Source of the DNA: Metridium senile
Lineage: Eukaryota > Cnidaria > Anthozoa > Actiniaria > Metridiidae
DNA: 64,000 nucleotides
NCBI GenBank assembly: GCA_949775045.1
Contig: OX459096.1
Location: 34,390,371-34,454,370, forward strand
Direction: 5' to 3'
The position numbers and the translations under genes are program-made. Every line of letters starts with the position of its first letter. The stretch's first letter is position 1. Below, in pieces: positions 57,851-64,000 of the stretch. The notes beneath the pieces are model-generated. The model was not told the origin of the DNA. It did no database searches and saw only the letters and a program-made list of their open reading frames with translations.

Positions 57851-60800
57851 CTATATAGTTGTCTCAAAAAGCTGAGTACTGCCTTGGTCATTCCCATCGT
57901 GCAGTGCATCCTCTTTAACGATGCATTCTTTACGAGTATTCTGCCGTCGACAAGGAAGACTATAGTCCTCGTCCCACTCCTCCACTTGACTAACGGTCTG
58001 GGGCATGGGACTGAATAGAGTTTCAGGTAACAGCAATGACATGAAGCCAGCGGTAAACCCAAAGAAACCTAGTACGATCAATGGCAGGTTTTGCATGTAG
58101 TCGTTCTAAAAACAAAATACAGCAGTTAGTTCTCGTGAATTCAATTGGTTAAAATATAACAATATGTGTACGAATGTTGATTAGAGAAACAATCTTGAGA
58201 CTTGATAAAACCGAGCATCCCATAGAGCGAACTACAACGAAGATAATATACCACACTACAAAGACTACAAAGTCAGATATCAACTTGGTGCAGAGCTGGT
58301 ACGAATGAATGAGATGCGCGCGCAGCTTATAGTAAACAATATATGAGTAAACTAAAGCTCCAGCTTTGAACTACCATAGACATGGCAGTTACCACTACAA
58401 CCCTGCCTATGAGAGACAGTCTATAGCTAGAAATTATCCAATCAAGGGCGCCAAAACGAAAAGTTCAGTGCATTGTGAAATGTTTGGACCTAGGAATATA
58501 AATTAAGTTTCACTTATCTCAAATATTGTCCAGAAAATGTGTAATTGTCCGCTTTTAATCACGATGATGTGCTGTATTCCACCACACCGACAATAATACC
58601 AACGGTCGTTTGAACGCTAAGATTGTGTGCCGCTGTACTAGCCGTTCAACGTAGTGCTGTCGCGAATATTCGTTATTCATTAGCCAACCACTAATTGGAT
58701 TAAAATCGAATTCGCCCCTCCATTCACCTAAAGAGACAGGGGTAGGAAACAACCCGCGGCCCCTTTGTGGACTCGTCTGCTCAACTAATCGGATTATTTT
58801 GGCAGTACATAGGGTAATTTGTTTACACAGCGATGACTGATTCTTCTCCGTCGGTTGGGAAATCGGACGCCGAAGCGGGCTTCGTAATACATCGGGTGCT
58901 TGAAGCCGCGGACTATTAGCAAAGTTTTAAAATAGCAGTCTTGCACTCAGCACAGGCATACTCGTATATGTTCTCTTGTGCCGGTCGCTTTATTCGAGCA
59001 CCAATCATAGTAACGATGGGTAGTATTTTTTGAAAAAGAACAAGTTTATAGTACAATTTGTACGTACTTAAACCGACGATAGACAGTGATGGAGTATTTT
59101 TTGAATGACCCGTGAATAAAGCGATCGGCACAAGAAACATCAAGCAACATTCACAAAATTAAAGGTAATTTGCCGTGTTTAATATAGTCATCGTAATTGT
59201 TTTTAGATATTGAGTTTAACGGCTATTGTTGAATTCAAAATATAAACGGCCAAATAACAGATTTTTATACGCAAGCACCCGATGTATTACGAAGCCCGCT
59301 TCGGCGTCCGATTTCCCAACCGACGGAGAAGAATCAGTCATCGCTGTGTAAACAAATTACCCTATGTACTGCCAAAATAATCCGATTAGTTGAGCAGACG
59401 AGTCCACAAAGGGGCCGCGGGTTGTTTCCTACCCCTGTCTCTTTAGGTGAATGGAGGGGCGAATTCGATTTTAATCCAATTAGTGGTTGGCTAATGAATA
59501 ACGAATATTCGCGACAGCACTACGTTGAACGGCTAGTACAGCGGCACACAATCTTAGCGTTCAAACGACCGTTGGTATTATTGTCGGTGTGGTGGAATAC
59601 AGCACATCATCGTGATTAAAAGCGGACAATTACACATTTTCTGGACAATATTTGAGATAAGTGAAACTTAATTTATATTCCTAGGTCCAAACATTTCACA
59701 ATGCACTGAACTTTTCGTTTTGGCGCCCTTGATCCAATCAGCGAGCGAATGATATTTCATGATACACTACTCCTGTGTTACGTTGAAAGCTGACTGAGAG
59801 TACCTTGTGCAGGCAAGAAAATGAAAAGGAAAGAGTTATCCAGTCAGCGAACAAGTAACGTCTGTTAGTTCTGAGAGAAGACAAAGTGTATTTACCAGGA
59901 AGACAAAGTATGGCGCGATAATTCCACCAACACGTGACATCATAGAGCCAACGCCCATTGAAAGGTTCCTGTCGAGATCAAAGGTAAAATATAATAATAA
60001 CAAGCCGCTTTGCATGGTTATCATTGTGACATCAAATAAGATATCTCATTGATTTAGCAGAGAAAGATTTTTGTTCAAAATGATCAGGTCATAATAGGAA
60101 GCGTTGTGACTAACCTTAGTAGAGTTGGACTTAATTCCGAGTGATAGATATACACCAAAGAGAATGTAGCACTGGTACAGAAAACACCAAACATAGCTAA
60201 ACCTTTGACTGCAGGGTGAACATCCATTGGTCGTCCTGTACACAGGGATGATAGTAATATAGAGTTACGACACCTAACTACATTTTAGTAACGTACATTA
60301 CATATCAGACTTTTATATCTCTCCCTCGGGCAAAACCTATTTAGGTAAGGATATAGGCTAGCTGTATCGACGTATATCATACATAACACATTCAATGCTC
60401 GCTCATAACGATAACAAAGAAATCAGCTTTATTAACGTACCTTTAACACTTGGTACAGCAAGCACCAGCAGACATGCCACGCCCCCTAGTAACATGTATA
60501 TGCAATAACTATATCGACGACCACACCTACAATAACATAGTATGTCATATATACCAATAGACACCAGCAGACACCCCTCCCTCACCCCCCTAGCCTAGTA
60601 ACATGTATATGCAATAACTATATCGACGACCACACCTACAATAACATAGTATGTCATATATACCAATAGACACCAGCAGACAGGCCACCCTCCCCCAACC
60701 CCCCTAGTAACATGTTTATGCAATAACTATATCGACGACCCCCCCCCCCCCCCCTCCCTCCCCTTACCCCAATCAGACATTATATAATCGATAGTTGCTT

Positions 60801-61374
60801 AGTTAGCGAAAAATGGGTTTACCGTTTACAGTCTAGGGGCTGGTTCTCTCCCTCCCTCCCTGGTCTTTTGACTGGCGCGACGTTAGGTTTTCTGTCGGGA
60901 TGGGGTCGAAATCTTCATCCTACACGTTAAATTGATTCGATGCTTCAGCTTCATAGAATGTTTTAGTTTTACAAAAAAGTTATCATAATTAAAAGTTTCG
61001 TTGTCCGGGGGGTGCAGTCTTAAAGGGTGGCGCTACGGTCATGTGTTCGTACCCTGATGATTCTACTTTTTTTTCTTTTCTTTTTTCTTGTCAATTTTCC
61101 TTTTTTTACTCTTTCTTCCATTTTTCAGTTTTGCATATACATTTCCCAAAAATAACAAGTGATATCAGTAAACTGTATAGTAAGAAATAAAAGCTAATAT
61201 AATTAGTAAGGGACGTTAAAACTAGTTACACAAGTTTACCTTTTAATCATAATCCACAAGGACAAAACCCCTGGCATAGTCACTGCAAACATGATAAAGA
61301 CGTTGAGATGAAACGAGCCGCCCAGGTTCTTGGCATTCAAGGTAAGACCATAGAAGATGATTGAGTTGATAAGC
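57851..61374 (-). CDS. Second SLC22-family transporter, exons 5-9 only (5' part beyond window)
   Basis: Exons in transcript order: 61374-61240, 60526-60441, 60235-60115, 59968-59896, 58105-57851, all with intact acceptors, donors and phases, and the same lengths as the first gene (135, 86, 121, 73, 255). The protein is nearly identical; two substitutions in exon 5 are visible by eye (Phe to Tyr in FFGLT, Ser to Thr in VSMPG). All frames are open, so it is probably a functional paralogue whose first exons lie to the right. Intron 8 contains the 1.29-kb foldback. Confidence 0.88.
58443..59731. mobile_element. 1,289-bp palindromic foldback, 7-bp target duplication
   Basis: Ends CAAGGGCGCCAAAACGAAAA, flanked by ATCCAAT at 58436-58442 and 59732-59738. 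Arms of 460 bp each (58443-58902 and 59272-59731) look identical, centre 369 bp. Copy 1 of the duplication has a single, empty ATCCAAT site, so insertion followed the duplication. Each arm encodes the same 65-codon frame in mirror orientation (58555-58752 and 59422-59619). Confidence 0.95.
60487..60745. repeat. Tandem array with SLC22 exon 6 acceptor, second copy
   Basis: Three units here against five or six in copy 1, ending in a C-rich run (60740-60765). Confidence 0.9.
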
Positions 61375-63785
61375 CTATAAACCAGGAGATATCATGAAAA
61401 ATATCACATGATAGGGATGATGATCGAGATGATAAGCCTATAGACCAGTAGATATCATGAACAATATCACATGATGGGGCTGATGATCGAGATGATAAGC
61501 CTATAAACCAGGAGATATCATGAAAAATATCACATGATGGGGCTGATGATCGAGATCGATGATAAGCCTATAAACCAGTAGATATCATGAAAAATATCAC
61601 ATGATGGGGCTGATGATCGAGATGATAAGCCTATAGACCAGTAGATATCATGAAAAATATCACATGATGGGGATGATGATCGAGATGATAAGCCTATAGA
61701 CCAGTAGATATCATGAAAAATATCACATGATGGGGATGATGATCGAGATGATAAGCCTATAGACCAGTAGATATCATGAAAAATATCACATGATGGGGAT
61801 GATGATCGAGATGATAAGCCTATAGACCAGTAGATATCATGAAAAATATCACATGATGGGGATGATGATCGAGATGATAAGCCTATAGACCAGTAGATAT
61901 CATGAAAAATATCACATGATGGGGATGATGATCGAGATGATAAGCCTATAGACCAGTAGATATCATGAAAAATATCACATGATGGGGCTGATGATCGAGA
62001 TGATAAGCCTATAGACCAGTAGATATCATGAAAAATATCACATGATGGGGATGATGATCGAGATGATAAGCCTATAGACCAGTAGATATCATGAAAAATA
62101 TCACATGATGGGGATGATGATCGAGATGATAAGCCTATAGACCAGTAGATATCATGAAAAATATCACATGATGGGGATGATGATCGAGATGATAAGCCTA
62201 TAGACCAGTAGATATCATGAAAAATATCACATGATGGGGATGATGATCGAGATGATAAGCCTATACACCAGTAGATATTATGAAAAATATCACATGATGG
62301 GGATGATGATCGAGATGATAAGCCTATAGACCAGTAGATATCATGAAAAATATCACATGATGGGGCTGATGATCGAGATGATAAGCCTATAGACCAGTAG
62401 ATATCATGAAAAATATCACATGATGGGGATGATGATCGAGATGATAAGCCTATAGACCAGTAGATATCATGAAAAATATCACATGATGGGGATGATGATC
62501 GAGATGATAAGCCTATAGACCAGTAGATATCATGAAAAATATCACATGATGGGGATGATGATCGAGATGATAAGCCTATAGACCAGTAGATATCATGAAA
62601 AATATCACATGATGGGGCTGATGATCGAGATGATAAGCCTATAGACCAGTAGATATCATGAAAAATATCACATGATGGGGCTGATGATCGAGATGATAAG
62701 CCTATAGACCAGTAGATATCATGAAAAATATCACATGATGGGGATGATGATCGAGATGATAAGCCTATAGACCAGTAGATATCATGAAAAATATCACATG
62801 ATGGGGATGATGATCGAGATGATAAGCCTATAGACCAGTAGATATCATGAAAAATATCACATGATGGGGATGATGATCGAGATGATAAGCCTATAGACCA
62901 GTAGATATCATGAAAAATATCACATGATGGGGATGATGATCGAGATGATAAGCCTATACACCAGTAGATATTATGAAAAATATCACATGATGGGGATGAT
63001 GATCGAGATGATAAGCCTATAGACCAGTAGATATCATGAAAAATATCACATGATGGGGCTGATGATCGAGATGATAAGCCTATAGACCAGTAGATATCAT
63101 GAAAAATATCACATGATGGGGATGATGATCGAGATGATAAGCCTATAGACCAGTAGATATCATGAAAAATATCACATGATGGGGATGATGATCGAGATGA
63201 TAAGCCTATAGACCAGTAGATATCATGAAAAATATCACATGATGGGGATGATGATCGAGATGATAAGCCTATAGACCAGTAGATATCATGAAAAATATCA
63301 CATGATGGGGCTGATGATCGAGATGATAAGCCTATAGACCAGTAGATATCATGAAAAATATCACATGATGGGGCTGATGATCGAGATGATAAGCCTATAC
63401 ACCAGTAGATATCATGAAAAATATCACATGATGGGGATGATGATCGAGATGATAAGCCTATAGACCAGTAGATATCATGAAAAATATCACATGATGGGGC
63501 TGATGATCGAGATGATAAGCCTATAGACCAGTAGATATCATGAAAAATATCACATGATGGGGATGATGATCGAGATGATAAGCCTATAAACCAGTAGATA
63601 TCATGAAAAATATCACATGATGGGGATGATGATCGAGATGATAAGCCTATAAACCAGGAGATATCATGAAAAATATCACATGATGGGGATGATGATCGAG
63701 ATGATAAGCCTATAAACCAGTAGATATCATGAAAAATATCACATGATTATGAAAAATATCACATGATTATGAAAAATATCACATG
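61372..63785. repeat. 63-bp satellite, about 38 units
   Basis: Expanded version of 23634-23975. Units differ mainly at three sites (GGGGATGATG/GGGGCTGATG, CTATAGACC/CTATAAACC/CTATACACC, CAGTAG/CAGGAG). Runs of variants recur in the same order (compare 62221-62640 with 62905-63320), which points to block duplication of roughly eleven units. Each unit holds the minus-strand acceptor of exon 5. Confidence 0.97.
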
Positions 63786-64000
63786 ATGGTGATGAGGGTC
63801 GAGATGATGATGATTATGGTAATGATGATGACAATAATGATGATGATGGTAATGATGATGACGATTGTGATGGTGATGATGATGATGATGTTGAGGATGA
63901 TGACGATAATAATGATGATGATGATGATGGTAATGATGATGATGATTGTGATGGTGATGATGATGATGATGTTGAGGATGATGACGATAATAATTATGAT
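63786..64000. repeat. GATGAT-rich simple repeat at window end
   Basis: Counterpart of 23976-24345, with an internal duplication of about 85 bp (GATTGTGATGG to GACGATAATAAT twice). Confidence 0.9.

Larger units (their letters stand above)
56040..64000. repeat. Segmental duplication, copy 2 (runs off the window)
   Basis: Matches 19346-24345 in the same orientation. Additional here: the 1,289-bp foldback at 58443-59731 and the expansion of the 63-bp satellite. Reduced here: the exon 6 array. Confidence 0.95.

Noticed and set aside
58555..58752. Pairs of identical 65-74 codon proteins on opposite strands (also 59422-59619, 34660-34884 and 35278-35502, 44220-44414 and 45293-45535)
   Set aside because: Mirror copies caused by palindromic arms, not duplicated genes.
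61372..63785. Regular 63-bp repeats as a CRISPR array
   Set aside because: Units are contiguous without unique spacers, in an animal genome, and the same array lies beside a homologous exon.

Overview
The window is nuclear DNA of an animal, AT-rich and intron-rich, with GT-AG introns, AATAAA polyadenylation signals and a very heavy load of transposons, foldback (hairpin) elements and satellites. The mix of BEL/Pao, an APE-type CR1/L2-like LINE, a Kolobok-like TTAA element and Mutator-like hairpins, together with a urea-cycle type carbamoyl-phosphate synthetase, suggests a marine invertebrate. A cnidarian is plausible, but the sequence alone does not prove it.

Layout. 1-8.77 kb is an intron filled by two tandem copies of a 3.6-3.8 kb repeat and a long GATGAT-rich minisatellite. 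8.77-19.58 kb (+) holds the last 16 coding exons (672 residues) of a CPS1/CPS III-type carbamoyl-phosphate synthetase, ending with a stop after the allosteric domain, so it is not CAD. 21.1-38.9 kb (-) holds a complete nine-exon, 549-residue SLC22-family transporter that converges on the synthetase. Its second intron carries a recent full-length BEL/Pao element (25.9-32.7 kb, identical LTRs, one in-frame stop), a Mutator-like element with a RecQ-like helicase exon and nested foldbacks (32.9-35.9 kb), and 1.4 kb of 18-bp satellite.

41.2-51.5 kb (-) is a BTB-BACK-PHR gene that looks dead. A LINE (42.2-50.4 kb) sits in its BTB coding exon with an 8-bp target duplication. The LINE is itself broken by a 1.27-kb foldback and by a 3.4-kb Kolobok-like THAP element that holds two further palindromes. 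The LINE reading frame begins with a 2A-like ribosome-skipping motif (variant DIEKHPGP).

52-56 kb is gene-poor and made of foldbacks plus a cluster of TAATCGGATTA motifs. 56.04-64 kb is a second copy of 19.35-24.3 kb. It carries the terminal CPS exon and the last five exons of a second SLC22 gene, and it differs mainly by a 1.29-kb palindromic insertion and by growth of a 63-bp satellite from about 5 to about 38 units.

The most unusual theme is tandem repetition that grows out of splice acceptors. At three exons (SLC22 exons 5 and 6, CPS exon 4 of those seen) the repeat unit upstream of the exon contains the exon's own acceptor AG and first bases, so each unit is a potential decoy acceptor.
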